The notes under the pieces are model-generated. The model was not told the origin of the DNA and searched no databases. It saw only the letters and a list, made by a program, of their open reading frames with translations. Made by a program: the position numbers and the translations under genes. This document shows positions 12,035 to 24,091 of a DNA stretch of 64,000 nt, one piece after another. The stretch covers positions 1 through 64,000 of the forward strand of contig JAGFNK010000120.1 of NCBI GenBank assembly GCA_025769875.1, read 5' to 3'. The DNA is from Russula earlei. Its lineage: Eukaryota; Basidiomycota; Agaricomycetes; Russulales; Russulaceae. Every line of letters starts with the position of its first letter. Position 1 is the first letter of the stretch.

Positions 12035-15000
12035 GAGAGAATGAAAGAAAGTGATTAGGATTATGAAGAGAGGGAGGCGTGGAAGGGGTGCCGTTGCGGC
12101 TGCGGTTGCGGTTGCAGTTGGGATGCAAGCCTGGCAGCGGGGGCAGACTGGATCGCACCTTTAATGAACGATCATCGGGCGTCAACCCGGTTTCCGCCTT
12201 TGAACCGGTTGTGTTTATCGTGCGTCATCGAAGCATCATTAGCGATAGATGGTAGGGCGGGCGCGCAGCTCCTCCCCTCCCTCGGTTTGGGTAAATAAAA
12301 CGCGCTTTCAGACTTCCGCTCCAAACATCACGCCCACCTCCACCACGTCGCATCCCGCCTCGGCCTCTCCGGTTCCCCGAATCGGACCGAGTGCCTGTCC
12401 TCGCTTCAATGGCCTGCCAGCATGTCAATCCCATCCGTCCTGCATCTCTCCCCTTTTGAACGTGCATTCTCCGCACGTCGGCCTCCCTCCCGTGCTGTCT
12501 TCTTATCGATATACCGGCGATGGGCGCCTTCAAGGTTCCCTGTCCCTGTCATCCCTTCCGGGCGCTGCCGACATCCTGCCTATCTGGAGTAAAGAACCTC
12601 TTGGCTGAGTGGCACCAGAGCAACCGTCACCTTTCGGGAGATCGGCATAGACTTCGATATGGTTCATCCCATCTCCAGGGGACCAGTAAATGCCAACTTA
12701 TTCCCCGATACGACGGCCGCTTTCTCCAACGAGAGGCACAATAATGTGTTCAATGCTTCCATTCGGTCCGATGCCGAGGAAGGCGTGATTGGACGGACGC
12801 AAGAGCGGCCACAGCCAAGTACAAATCCCAACCTTTTTATCTGTCCTTGGCACCAAGGAACAACGGGATAGGGTGAAGGAACGTTTTTGTCGGATCGAGG
12901 GTCAACGTTGTGTGCTTTGTCCTCCTTTTGCTGATCGGACGTTCAGCCGACCGGCAGATCATGTGTACCAATGCGCCCAAGCGCTCCTTCCCCTGCTTCC
13001 CCTGAATTAGCGCATCCCGTCTGTACTTTCTCCACAAGTTACATCAGGGGACGGATCGACCACACCCACAGGTCTGGGGATCACATAACAGAAATGGGGG
13101 AACCCCTCTCCGTCAAACGAGATAGGCGTCGTGTATTCTACTGAACGTCATTTTATGGTGTCGCACGTGGAATGGGGGCTAATCATTTCTGCTGGAGACA
13201 CGTTGGAGTATCCCGCTTCAGCCACTAAACTTTATCTTAACGCGACTACTTATACTGACTGTACAGCATGATCGTGACAATCATAGAAAGAAAATCCAGC
13301 GCACGGAAAAGTGTCTCGGACAATTAATCCCGTCACGGAGATAGCGCGACTATGCCCCCGCTGAAGGGAGAGAAAAGTTCGCTAGAAGGATGGAAGTTGC
13401 ACATCAGATCGAGGTAAAGGGGACCAGTTCCAGGCCAGTTGTCGCCCGGGACGAGGATGCGTTGCGCTTCGAATGGTTGGCACGGCAAGCCTGCTATCTG
13501 CTATCAACCATTCACTTTGTCACACGGAGATATCCCTGGCTTGCACAATTGACTTCGACTACCAATTTCGATCTGCGCAGCGTGTTTGCGCCTTGTGTCG
13601 TGTCGGTCACTGGAACAGCAAGGCCAGATCTCAATTGAATGGAATCGGCGCAGTTCGCGGTCTGCGCATAGCTTCGTACTACTTGTTTCCTATCTCGTCC
13701 TCGATTCTTTCAACAATCCGCCGCAGATCCGTCCAAGAAAGGAAGGGCGGATTGGTTGAGCGATAGATTGCTGACGGCATGCGCACCTTCGCCAACGTGC
13801 TTTCTCCCCATGCAGAGTATGTCAGGGATAGTATTGTCAAGATCAAAAACATGTCTTCCCTGCCGAGCGCGGATAGATTTGATTTGATATAGACCTGCCA
13901 CGTGCACTTAGGCGTTGATACTCGTTTATACGGTTTCCCTTGAGGCGGGATCCCATTGGTCGAACGCCTGGAGAGGCTTAGCGCATCCTTTGGGACAATT
14001 CGATGAGTGCTATGCAGACAGGCGTAGAAAAACTTATATGACATCGCTTAAGTTATGCGATGTACTATTATGTCACCCACACCCAAGAGCTTTCTCGTTA
14101 TCCAACCGTACCTGGACACCCGCTGCTACCACGACCTGGATCGAATGCTTAGACTGGCACCCCTGACCTCGCATCTAAGTGGATCTGAGGAGTCCGGGAT
14201 GACGAACTATAAACTATACAGTCTGAATCCTCTTGCCTGTGTGCGTCACGGAGAATCAATGACAGGATTATCAAATTGTCCGCGACGCGTTCACGCCGTG
14301 AACGGCCAACGAGGTACGTAACGCGTTGGCCCAGACCGATGGCCATCGGTCTGCGCGCCATTCCATCCCATTCCGTTCCGCACAGCTGCTTGACAGCGCC
14401 ACGACACGCCGTATAAATCGCACCGCGCCAAGACGCCCGCGGCCATAAACGCCGACAGCGGTGAAGCACCGGAATTGGGATGGAGGTCGGCTCGGCCACC
14501 TCATTCTCGGTCAAACAGCGACCCGATGGTGAGATCGACCATGGAGGACGACGGGGCGTCCACAAAATTTCCGATTGCCGCGCGTGCTTTTCGCGCACGG
14601 GCGAGATGGCCCATAGCTCAGTGTGCTCGTGTGATCAACGATAATGGACGAACCCCGTCATACACACGTCAAGGTAGATTAAGACATGATCACCTGGCTC
14701 TGCGAGTGAAGGAAAAGGCAAGGAGGATACGCTCAAGGTTTGACATAGCCCTGGTTCATGGGGCGGTGACACTGGGGGACAATCACCGAATGCCCTCTTT
14801 GACGACGAGTCTCGGCGCGCCGATTCACCAGCACGGGGTGTGGTTCGATCAATGTCTCCCTTTTCTGTCTGCGGCCGGCGACAGGCAAGAACGCAAGCAG
14901 GCATACAAATCCGTGACTTTTGACGGGACAAAACGTCATCAGCGCGACGGCTGCTTGGGACAGAACAATTCACAATAGAGGGTCATGTCATCGTCACCAC

Positions 15001-15418
15001 TCAAAAGGATGAGACACGAACCAGACGTGAGCACGCTCGGATGGCAGTCGCCGATCACAACAAGTGATTTACCTCTTTCTGACATCCCCGCCCAAAAGGA
15101 ACGGTGGAGAGAAATCTGATCGAACACAGGAGGAAAGGCGACGGACATCATAAAGATGTTAAGTAAGTCACGGTCGTGCTACCTCGGTCCCAAATTAGGG
15201 TAACCACCGCACGCACCGGACATACCCAGCCAAGCGCAGCTCCACTGTCGTCGCAGAAGCTCGCAGTCTCCACCACCACCACCACCACCACCACCACCAT
15301 CAACTAGAACCACCCGTAACCCAACCGAGATATCGATAAATCAAACGCCAAAGTTTCAAACACAAACAGGCTCGGTCATCGAATCTGTGGATCCCGGCGA
15401 ACGAACGAGAAACGAACG
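12035..15418. other. Long intergenic stretch with no supported gene
   Basis: Upstream of the DH-PH RhoGEF there is a pyrimidine/purine-biased zone (12,060-12,160, with GGTTGC-type short repeats) that probably belongs to its promoter or 5' UTR. From 12,240 to 15,260 many short open frames exist on both strands, but none shows a conserved motif, a good intron chain or sustained low-complexity coding character. CpG content is like the neighbouring genes, so it is not an old transposon island. A long non-coding RNA or a fast-evolving small gene cannot be excluded. Confidence 0.5.
15270..15299 (+). repeat. CAC/CCA trinucleotide microsatellite
   Basis: Ten uninterrupted CAC units about 120 bases upstream of the ATG at 15419, in what would be the promoter or 5' leader of the small Ser/Thr/Ala-rich ORF. 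Confidence 0.95.
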
Positions 15419-15814
15419 ATGGTGGCATCCCCTTCCTCTTCGGTCCTTTCGAGCTCGAGCTCGACCCAAACGCCGACCAGTTCCACGCCGAGTACGTGTA
15501 CCATCACCCCGGCCACGTACGCCGCCGCCTCCGCAATGACAACCGCCGCCGCGAACGTGATGGCCTCGACACCGCCTCTGGCCCCATCGCATCGCCCGTA
15601 TCCGCTCTCCGCGTCCGCCGTGCACGCCGGCGCGAGAACGACGTCGGGCGCAGGTTCCGACGCGGGAGCCGTCAGCCCCGAAAGCGCCAGTCGTATCCCC
15701 GTCACGCCTTCCGTGCTCCGCGCCATCTTTGCCTCTTCTCGTTCGCCTGCCGAGGAACGCTCCCTGTCCCGCATCGCATTCTTCAGGTCAGTCGTCACGC
15801 GCCTCTCCCGATAA
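15419..15814 (+). CDS. Small Ser/Thr/Ala-rich hypothetical protein
   Basis: An open frame of 131 codons starting at ATG 15419 in a pyrimidine-rich context. The product is low-complexity (Ser, Thr, Ala, Pro) up to about residue 95. It then has a more ordered, charged segment (TPSVLRAIFASSRSPAEERS) ending in a basic tail. A GTCAGT sequence at about 15,788 could be a splice donor, so the true C terminus may differ. I recognise no family. The gene converges on the amidohydrolase, whose stop is about 210 bases away. The opposite strand also has a long open frame, as expected from GC-rich composition, so support is moderate only. Confidence 0.4.
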   Translation: MVASPSSSVLSSSSSTQTPTSSTPSTCTITPATYAAASAMTTAAANVMASTPPLAPSHRPYPLSASAVHAGARTTSGAGSDAGAVSPESASRIPVTPSVLRAIFASSRSPAEERSLSRIAFFRSVVTRLSR

Positions 15815-16023
15815 AGTTTGATAATGTGAACCACCCCGCGCAGATTCTCGGGCTTCATCATCAGCTGCCTTGCAATTAGTCTGATGGCGAACCAAGGGCG
15901 AGGCATACGCTCAGGCGCCGCGCTCCTTGGCGTTGGCGTATAACGCCTCCTTTTTGGGTTCTCACCACGAATGGAAGCATCAGATGTCCAGATGTAGATA
16001 CACAGCTGTCCTTTAACTCCTTG

Positions 16024-19000
16024 TTACAAGATATCAACACACCCCTGGGCGCTCGAGACCACTCCGACCACTCTGCTCTGCATATCAAAGGGACTGCCAC
16101 CGGCCCAGGCTACCATATCTCCCTCCTGCAATGCCTGGTCGATGCCCAACAAACGCTCAAGATTGACAGTTGCAAGTTCTAACGCCTTCTCAGGTGATAC
16201 TCGCCCGTTTGACTCGGCTGTTGCCTTGATAATGAACGCATATAGATCAGTATCCCGGTTTTGATGCATCAAAACACTCCAGTAGACCTACCCACGCGAG
16301 GTCAAAGCGCGCCTGAGCAGCGAGCGCCGCATCAACTGTGCCAATGCCAACAAGTACGTTGTTAGCCAAGAGTGTTACGAGAGCGGTGTCGTTCGTAACC
16401 GGCGGTCCCGGAAGTCTGTCAATGAAACATGTGTTAAGCCTGGAATCAACGTGTCCTGAGCGCCGGCATACATGCGTCTGTCATCCCATGATTGCGGGAA
16501 TGGCCTCAGAGGGGTGAGGATGACGCCAACCCTAGCCCGACCTAGGTCACATTGTCATTTACCCCACCTTCCTAACAACTATGTCGCCTACCAATCTCTT
16601 TCGCAAGCAAGTGCGCCTCCGCGGCTCCAGAAAATACAATTCGCATTCTTGTACCCCGCTTTTGTTCAACTTCTTCTTTGAGTTTGAGCAGTGCGGCCAT
16701 CACATCCGCGGATCCAACGTCAATGACCAAGGGCAGGCGACCGTCTGCGGCTCTTGAGAACCACGCCGCGGTTTCTCCGGCCCTTTCGTCTTCTCCTGCA
16801 AGTAATAGACGTCGTAAGACTGCAATACGCGTGCTGACACTCGGGACCTGAACATGTCCATCCTGTAGCGGAGGGACGTTGGGACGTCGTATGGCATAGT
16901 GTAGCGCCGAGACACGCTGGATCACCGCTCCTTCTGCTAACGCGTGCGGTGCTCCCGTGCGAAAAGTCGCAGAAAGTCCAGTGAATGTTGATGACATGAA
17001 GAAGGTGTGTGGAGGTGAGGTGGCAGCGGCCACACCAGCGCGATACGCGATGCTACCCCGACCGTTTTGTTAGGAAAGAGCAGTTCGACCGAAGAATGTG
17101 ACGTGCGTACAGGGCATGCCGGGTTTGGAATTCCAGTGCATCCGCGGCTTGGACGATACCGCCTGGGTCTCTTAGTATTGATGGCACATCTTCGGCAAAT
17201 GGATCGAAGGGAAGACCATCTCCAGTGCTAGGCTCGTATGCAATTTCCTGAAGCCCGAGGTTCGAACCGAAAGAGATGAATGCTGGCGCAAGTACTCCGC
17301 CTTCCAAATTGACGAGCTGCGCTCGATTGGGGACGAGAGGACCGCATGCATTACTGACCCCTGCACAAATGATCTTCCCACTGTGAACGATGACGACGCC
17401 TCTGGCGTCATCCACTTCACTTGACCGGAACATGTGCTCTATACCCTCCGCTCCCCTTATGAGAACAGCTGACACGTTGGCGAAAACCACGGTATCTGAA
17501 ACCCGCTCAGCCTCCAACGGCGGCAAACCGTCCCATTTGACGGCGTTTTGACGCTCCTGTTTCCAATCAGGCACACGGGGGGGCTCTCGCCATTCGGGTG
17601 CTTCCTTCCCTTTCCCGACGAGCGTGCCAATCTCTGTTCCAAATGGTTGCACCATGCCATCGACCCATACTGTTGTCGGTGTTGCGCCAAGACGCAACGG
17701 ATGTGAGTCCCAGAGCACTACGTCTGCGTCCATACCAGGACGCAGGGAACCAAGGCGATGCGACAGACCGGCAACGGCGGCCGGTGCGGTAGTGACAGAA
17801 GCGAGCGCACGTTCCAACGAAAGACCATAGTAATATGCTTGCTGTGCCTCGTAGAGGAGGTAACGTCCATTGAGTGCTGGGTGGTCTGTCTGCATTTAAT
17901 CTTTGTCAGGGTGGGGCACAATACAGACATAAAGGTTTGGACCTTCAATATAACGGTGAAGTTATGATCCGCAAGTACGCGAGGTGCATGAACGGAGCCG
18001 CGATAAGTCTCGCGCTTATAACTAGTATGACTTAACAACCCCTTAAAGGTTACACCAACGAGAGGACGAACCGGTGATAGTCGGAGAAAAGAGCGATTGC
18101 AGGAGGACCTCCCCACCTATGATCGATAAGTTGGCGAGTGGTGGAATAGAGCCAAGTCTTACATGCGATCAAGCACATCGGGTACAAGCCACGCCTCAGC
18201 TGCACCGTGAATCGAGTCCACATGGAAGTGGAACTCATTACTCAGCTAATTCATGGATTATTTAGCCAGTCTCCAGACTGTACACAGAAAGACCTTTACT
18301 TACTCTGACGATGGCGTCTATATCGACCGTCTCGTAAACGTCCTGCGATATCTGATCATATAGAAAGCAGGAATAGTTTAGCTTTTCGAAAAAAAAAAAA
18401 AAGGACCATGGCCGTACCTTTACGCGTCCACGGAGTACGGCAACCAGGGCCTCATACTGGAATGCCTCGGGAAAGCTGTCCACAAGAGAGTTCCACAGTC
18501 CAGCCTCTGCTTTGGCACAGTAGATGTCCTGCGCGGCTTTGATCTGGCTAGCCTTTTGGTAGGCTTGACGATAGGCCCACATGACATCCATACGATTTCC
18601 AAAAACGCCCACATTTTCGCCGACGGCTTGTCTACGCACGATGTCACAACGATTTACGTATGCAAAAAATTGGGGGATCGTCACACACTTGAGGTATTTC
18701 CACCGAGAATGATCAGAGTGGGAAGAATACGATCCATTGATATCAAGAGGTGGTTCGATGATCATTGAAGTCGGCGAACGCTCGGCTGTCTTGCGTAACT
18801 TCATCATAAATGCTTGACCAGCTGTAATATAACCATCGTAAGTGTAATGAACCGCGGTCCATGGGCCGCAGCTTTACCGATAGCATTAATGTTTCCGGGG
18901 AGAACTTGCATGGACGTGACACCACCGGCCATGACAAGCTGAATGGAGTCGTCATGGGTGTCGAAAGCGTCGATGGTTCTCAGCCAAGGCAAAATGGGAC

Positions 19001-19665
19001 CCTTATTGGAGTTCAAATTGAAGGTGCCTGTTCCATATGCTCAGAAGTCAGAGTTATTGTTTGGCCATGCGGGGAAATGTGTACCCCGCAGAGTGGGCAA
19101 GCTATACAGGCCAACATGCGAATGCAAGTCAACTAAGGAGGGGAGGTGTCAACGCAAACACATGGCCCAGAAAGTCGGGCATCGCACTCAGGCCAGGGGT
19201 CACCCAGGCACCTCTGGCATCTATAGTGTGGACGTTGTGAACGGGCGTCCGCGGAACCTGACCAACAGCCTGGACGATGCCTTTGTCCAACAGCAGGTCT
19301 CCGAATATGATCTCAGTGCCGTTCTTCCCTCCAGTCCAGATTGTTGCGTTTCTTATGATGGTGGCCGGCGTCCCTTCCTCGAACCGGTCTGATGCACTCC
19401 TCTCGAAAAAGTTCAAGGGAGGGCCAGGCCTCGTTCGGAGGGCGGCACATCGCATGAGGATTTTCTGGGAATCGAGTGGTGTCCTTTGGGACGACGACGA
19501 TGCATTATTGAGATATCCGTTCCAGTAGAACGTGCAGGCGAGAGGAACGAGACACAGGGCAAGTAGTGCGAGTGGCGCCTTCAGTTTGCGCCGCCGGCTT
19601 GGAGTGCTCGCCCCACTGAGAGGCTGGGGGAGTAACGCTTTGGTCGACATGTTGATGGTCGACAA
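16024..19665 (-). CDS. Membrane-anchored amidohydrolase (imidazolonepropionase-like, annotated as CE9 in fungi)
   Basis: Large metal-dependent hydrolase of the amidohydrolase superfamily. Near the N terminus there is one hydrophobic segment (about residues 29-47, LALLALCLVPLACTFYW) that reads as a signal anchor. Exon joins give the first metal-binding HSH motif just after VTP (about 19,110-19,140) and the family segment NSNKGPILPWLR at about 19,000. Further on come SDHSRWKY, a HFHVDSIHGAAEAWLVPD-like stretch near 18,190-18,230, SYKRETYRGSVHAPRVLAD (about 17,975-18,030), TDHPALNGRYLLYEAQQAYYYGL, and GMDADVVLWDSHPL, the typical C-terminal beta-sandwich entry. The final exon ends SAQGCVDIL. An intron of 57 bases at 19,028-19,084 removes an apparent in-frame stop. 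The first intron (about 19,140-19,200) seems to lack a normal GT donor (see findings). Total about 900 residues. Substrate unknown. It is head to head with the kinase-like gene, 136 bases apart. Confidence 0.85.
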
Positions 19666-19801
19666 TGAGGGGTATTGAAGGGCATTTATCCACCATACTG
19701 AGACGCCTCATGGGACCAACGCAGCAAGCAGGATGGCCCGTGGCCGAAACCCATTCACCTGTGAAGAGTGTCACGTGTGCGTGCAATGCCCAACGTTATG
19801 C

Positions 19802-20656
19802 ATGTCGTCTTCACCCGTACGGATTTCAATTCAACCCGAGTCTGCCCTCCGAGGAGAAAATCGTGGCCCACTGCTTGAATCTCGGCTTCGTCCGCGGAAT
19901 CAATCACCAGCGTCGATCCTTCTACTACGTCGGTCATTGCCTGGATCAAATATGGCCCCAACGTTACTATCGACGAGGCGCGCACGCAGGATTGGACCGC
20001 GAAGGCTCTCCGCAACGCTGGTACCTTAGAAGTACAGGTCCCTTGCGTATTTTACGCGTTTACGGCAGATTACTACGGGTGCTCAATTGGCTACATCGCC
20101 ATGGAGTACATCGAGGGTATAGATTGCGGCTCAAACGACGTTTGCGAAAGCTGTCCAGGCGTTGATCGGTCTCCAAGCACCACCAACCGCGACACTCGGA
20201 CACATTGGCGGCGGCACAAGATCTATTGTACACTCCTTCTTTCCCGAGTGTCTTCCCAACGTCAATTACGAGTCCGACCAGGACTTCTATGCTCATATTC
20301 ACAAAGTAAGTGATTGCCAATGTCTCAAGGTGCTAAAGGCGAATTCAGAGCTATGTTAGATCTTTGAATTCCTGCGCATCGATTTCCGTGGCGATATATC
20401 TAGCCACAGTCGATTCCTCTGTCCTTCCGATTTCAACTCGGGTAACTTCAGGAAGCCTACGATGGAGGATGGCCGGTTAGTAGTGGTGGTGTTGGATTTC
20501 CGTGCGACGTGCTTCATGCCGCTCCCCTTCATCGAGGTCGCACTGAAGAAGCCTCGGGACCGCTTTTGCCAATCAGTTGTCGAGAAGATTAAGTATCCTC
20601 ATCAGCAGTCGAACGATGCAATGGTTTTACTCTCCGCCTCTCGTTCTCTTGTTTAG
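19802..20656 (+). CDS. Aminoglycoside-phosphotransferase/kinase-like protein, frameshifted
   Basis: The frame open from about 19,880 to 20,140 encodes an N-lobe-like sequence with ADYYGCSIGYIAMEYIEG, the hinge region of APH-type kinases. From 20,143 another frame continues with KAVQALIGLQAP and GHIGGG to a 54-base intron at 20,306-20,359. After this intron CPSDFNSGNF stands where the catalytic loop (HxDxxxxN) is expected: the Asp and Asn are kept but the His is Cys/Pro. VLDFRATCFMP follows as the metal-binding (DFG-like) part. The two frames differ by one base at the TTT of 20,141-20,143. The N terminus is also unclear, because ATG 19802 lies in a different frame from the first conserved segment. 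It could be a pseudogene, or a gene hit by assembly indels. Many basidiomycetes carry such APH-fold genes of unknown substrate. Confidence 0.55.
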
Positions 20657-22437
20657 TACGGTTCGAAGCCAGTCGGTAATCACGACTTTTCAATCTTGTT
20701 CTCACTCTCGGACTGAGGACTGATTTTCATCGCTGTTCAGCACTCCCATTGGGTGTCAGTCCTAGAATGGATGACAGATAATGTGTTGGTGTAAGGTACT
20801 GTGGGTGATCAGGAACTTGGCAGTTGATCACCATCTTGGTGATTTGATTTTTCCCTGTATCTGCTCAAATGACTCCATTTAAAACTTTGTAGTAATACTA
20901 TTGAGTGCAATTACCTGTCATTCTAGCAAAGAAAACTGGAGGTCTGTCAAGTGGTTTTCAAGTAATATTTTGGCTGGGGGTCATGCCTGCATCATGTGGT
21001 GGATGGCAGAGTTTCATTCCAGCTGGGTGATTACATACACCATATGCTGACTCAGGGGTCTGGGTCACATACTCAGTGTATTTCTACCTCACATCACCAA
21101 TGCCATGTTACAGGTGGTCCAGTTGGCCAGCACAAGACCATATGTATGAGCAGCAAATACAGGCAGCACTGTGTGATTATAACAATGGTACCTATTGCTT
21201 GTTTACTTGTGCAGCACTGGCCCACCATGTGAGTACATTCCATACATTGCCTAAAGTCTTATCTGATTATTTCCAAGGTCTCCTACCAGACACTACAAGA
21301 CAGAGCTTCTGGGAAGCATAGGTCATGTCAGAAAGCTCACCAGGACAGCCAACTTCTCAAGCCCAAGAAACTGTGCTTCTTGACTGGTGTGACCAGATGT
21401 CTGTGGAGGTGATGCCTCTGGATCAACAGGCACTGTGGGCTCATGCTCTGGACATCTCTAGCAAGTACCCTGGACAAAGGTGGCACTATTGGTTCCTCAA
21501 GCACAACTCTGGAGTGACTTTATCAAAAGTGAGTGGGTTAGATCTGAAGTGCATGCAAAATTTCAATAGGACAGTAGTCCATGACTACTTTGCAAAATTA
21601 CAGGAACTGGTGGATGGTTATCATGGGATACCACCAGAACATCAATGGAACATGGATGAAAAGGGCATCCAGATGGGAGGTGGCTGTAAAAATAACAGAA
21701 AAAAGTCCTTATTTATGAAAGAACAGAAGCAGTGATACCACATCAAGAGTACAGTCTGGAGCTTGTCTCCATTATTGAATGCATTTCAGCAGTGGGAGCT
21801 CTTATGCCATCAATGTTTATTCTCTTGGATGGCCCACTGCCTGACTGCTGGGATTTGGAAGGTGTTGGAAGGTGGGATTCAGTCTGGTGTATGGCATGAA
21901 TTTATATAATTGTCTTCACAGCATTGCAACTTCCCCTTCTGGGTGGACAGATTGTGGATTATGTGAATGATGGTTCCAATAGGTGTTCATTCCATTTGCC
22001 ACTACATGTTGCATTAATGACAAACTGATTGTACTGACCTTTGATGGGCACAACTCACATGAGATGCTAACCATTCAACAACTTGCATATGACAATAACA
22101 TTATATTGTTCTGCCTCCCTTTAAAAACCACACACAAGCTTCAACCACTTGATGTGTTGGTCTTGGCACCAGTAGGGCTGCCAACCATACCTGTACACAT
22201 ATGGTTTACAGCTACCATAATATGGTATCCTGTACCATACCATCCAGGTAGTGGAAGTGTACCCTGATGGTATGGTTGCTGGTATGGTAAGTTACCAGTA
22301 CCATACTGTATAAGGGATGCCATCAAGCCTGTATATATGGGCCATATATTAGTTGTACTCAATGGCAAAAGAGTTGAGTAATGTGAGAACTTCTTTCTAG
22401 AATGTTCTGTCATGATTGCCCAGATGAGTGAATTGGA

Positions 22438-23060
22438 GTGAGATTGATTGCAGGCAATTGTTGCAGCTGCTGTCCTCAACACCAGCCTGGTTGTCTCTGC
22501 CTCATCTGTCAGTGTTCTAGCACTGCCCACCTGGTCACCTTGCCCTCAGTCCCAACTCTCTCTCATCACTGTTTCTACTCCACCCATCTATACCACCAAG
22601 TCTATGTCGTCACCGTTGCCCCTACATCCTCTGCACTGCCCACCTTGGCCATAGCTTCAGTTCTCATGCCCTCAGTAAACATCACCAGCTGCTGTCACTG
22701 TGTGTCCAGTATCGCTAGCATAACCAGCCACCATGCCCTTAGCCTTGCCAGCCACCTCAGTCCTGACTGACACCCTGCCTCTGTCTCATCAGCTCCCATG
22801 CTCTTAGTGTTGCCTGTAGCAGCGTCTGTCTCAGTGCCAGTGCCAGCCTCAGTCCTGCCATCTGCTTCTGTTGCCCCAGCCTTAACTCAGCCAGCCGCTG
22901 CTGCTGTGCCTCTTAGTCTCGCTAATTGCCTCAGTCTTGTCACCCACCCTCATAGGCCTCAGCTTCAGCCTCCAATGTCTTAACACTATACACCACCACC
23001 TCCATCATCATCTCACGCCCCATCACCCACTCAGTCTCAGTCTTGCTCACTGACTGACAT
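22438..23060 (+). other. Ala/Ser/Val/Pro-rich coding-like tract inside the hAT
   Basis: Several short open frames encode compositions such as VPVPASVLPSASVAPAL. The tract resembles, in composition and partly in wording, tracts at 34,370-34,700 and 60,700-61,400. It may be the disordered N terminus of a transposase or a passenger sequence. Frames are broken here. Confidence 0.4.
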
Positions 23061-23124
23061 CTTAGCATGGCTTGTTGTCCTAGGACCAGCTCTTGTGTTG
23101 CTCATCATTGTCCTCCTCTAAGAC

Positions 23125-24091
23125 TGTCATGAACCATTTCCCAGAGAGGGCCCTTGAAGGACCCTTCCTTATGAGAGGAAACCCAGCCTCTATGGTGTCA
23201 CCCTGTTCACACTGGACAAAAGGGGTGAGTAGAGGTGTCCACAATATCACATGTGCATTGTTGTGTGAGCAATTCTTGGCACAATCAACATACAGCAAGC
23301 CCCACTTAATGGCAACCCTTTTAGCAATAAAGGACAGCATTATAGCTCCTCTAAAGACCCTTTAGGATGACTCTAAGTGCTCTACAAGAGGCACTAACAA
23401 GACACTAATAGCCCTATAATGCATTATTAGACAGACTTTAATAACCTTAGAACAGACTATGAAATGATACTAAGGACCTTAATATAAGTATTAGGGTCGA
23501 CCCTAAGGACCCTAATAGAACTATATAAGGGGCCTTATAAGCAACTCTATTCCTTGCACCAAACTACAAGTCCTCAAATGACTGGCCCTAAACTAACTAA
23601 CAGTAGATGAATCAGGTGCTTTGCACATGTACTAAAGAAGTAAACACATGGACAGTAAAGGCTCTTACTCACCAAGATGAGCCTTCTTACTCAGCAGCTT
23701 ACTGAGCATGACTGAGCATGCTCAGTAAGCACACTCTGACTTCTTACTCATCTGTCTATTGTGCTTGATAACAAGGTTAAGACTTGCTCCCTATTTAGCA
23801 ATCCTCTTGTAGTATATAAGTGCCTCAATAAAATAATGGACAGTCTTCAGACTGTCCATTTGTTTATGGCACTCTCTACCTCTGGGATACTCCTTTAAGG
23901 ACCATCCCCTTGTGACCATTCTGGCCTCTTCCCTGCGTACCTGCTCAATGCTTCCAGTTACCATACCCCTTTGGTATTTGGTCTTGCTCTGGACATTACT
24001 TCTTGCCCATGCCATCTTGAATGTCTATTGACTTGTCTTTGAGCTTATCCCTTGCTCTTGAACTGGATAGTTCAACAGTGAGTGCTTGACA
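23125..24091 (+). mobile_element. Solo LTR, family 1 copy A (TSD AAGAC)
   Basis: Begins TGTCATGAACC and ends CTTGACA, so it has TG...CA ends with TGTCA/TGACA inverted tips. AAGAC flanks it on both sides (23,120-23,124 and 24,092-24,096). Inside are a TATA-like GTATATAAG (about 23,812), the GGACAGTC/GACTGTCC hairpin (about 23,838) and a GAGCATGCTC palindrome. 967 bases. No internal retroelement genes accompany it. Confidence 0.92.

Noticed and set aside
12249..13020. Plus-strand open frames (119, 74 and 73 codons) as a spliced gene
   Set aside because: No conserved text, no consistent intron chain and no start context; left as intergenic.
19041..19043. Apparent in-frame TGA in the amidohydrolase (a stop or selenocysteine codon)
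   Set aside because: A canonical 57-base intron (19,028-19,084) covers it, and the splice joins two conserved segments in frame.
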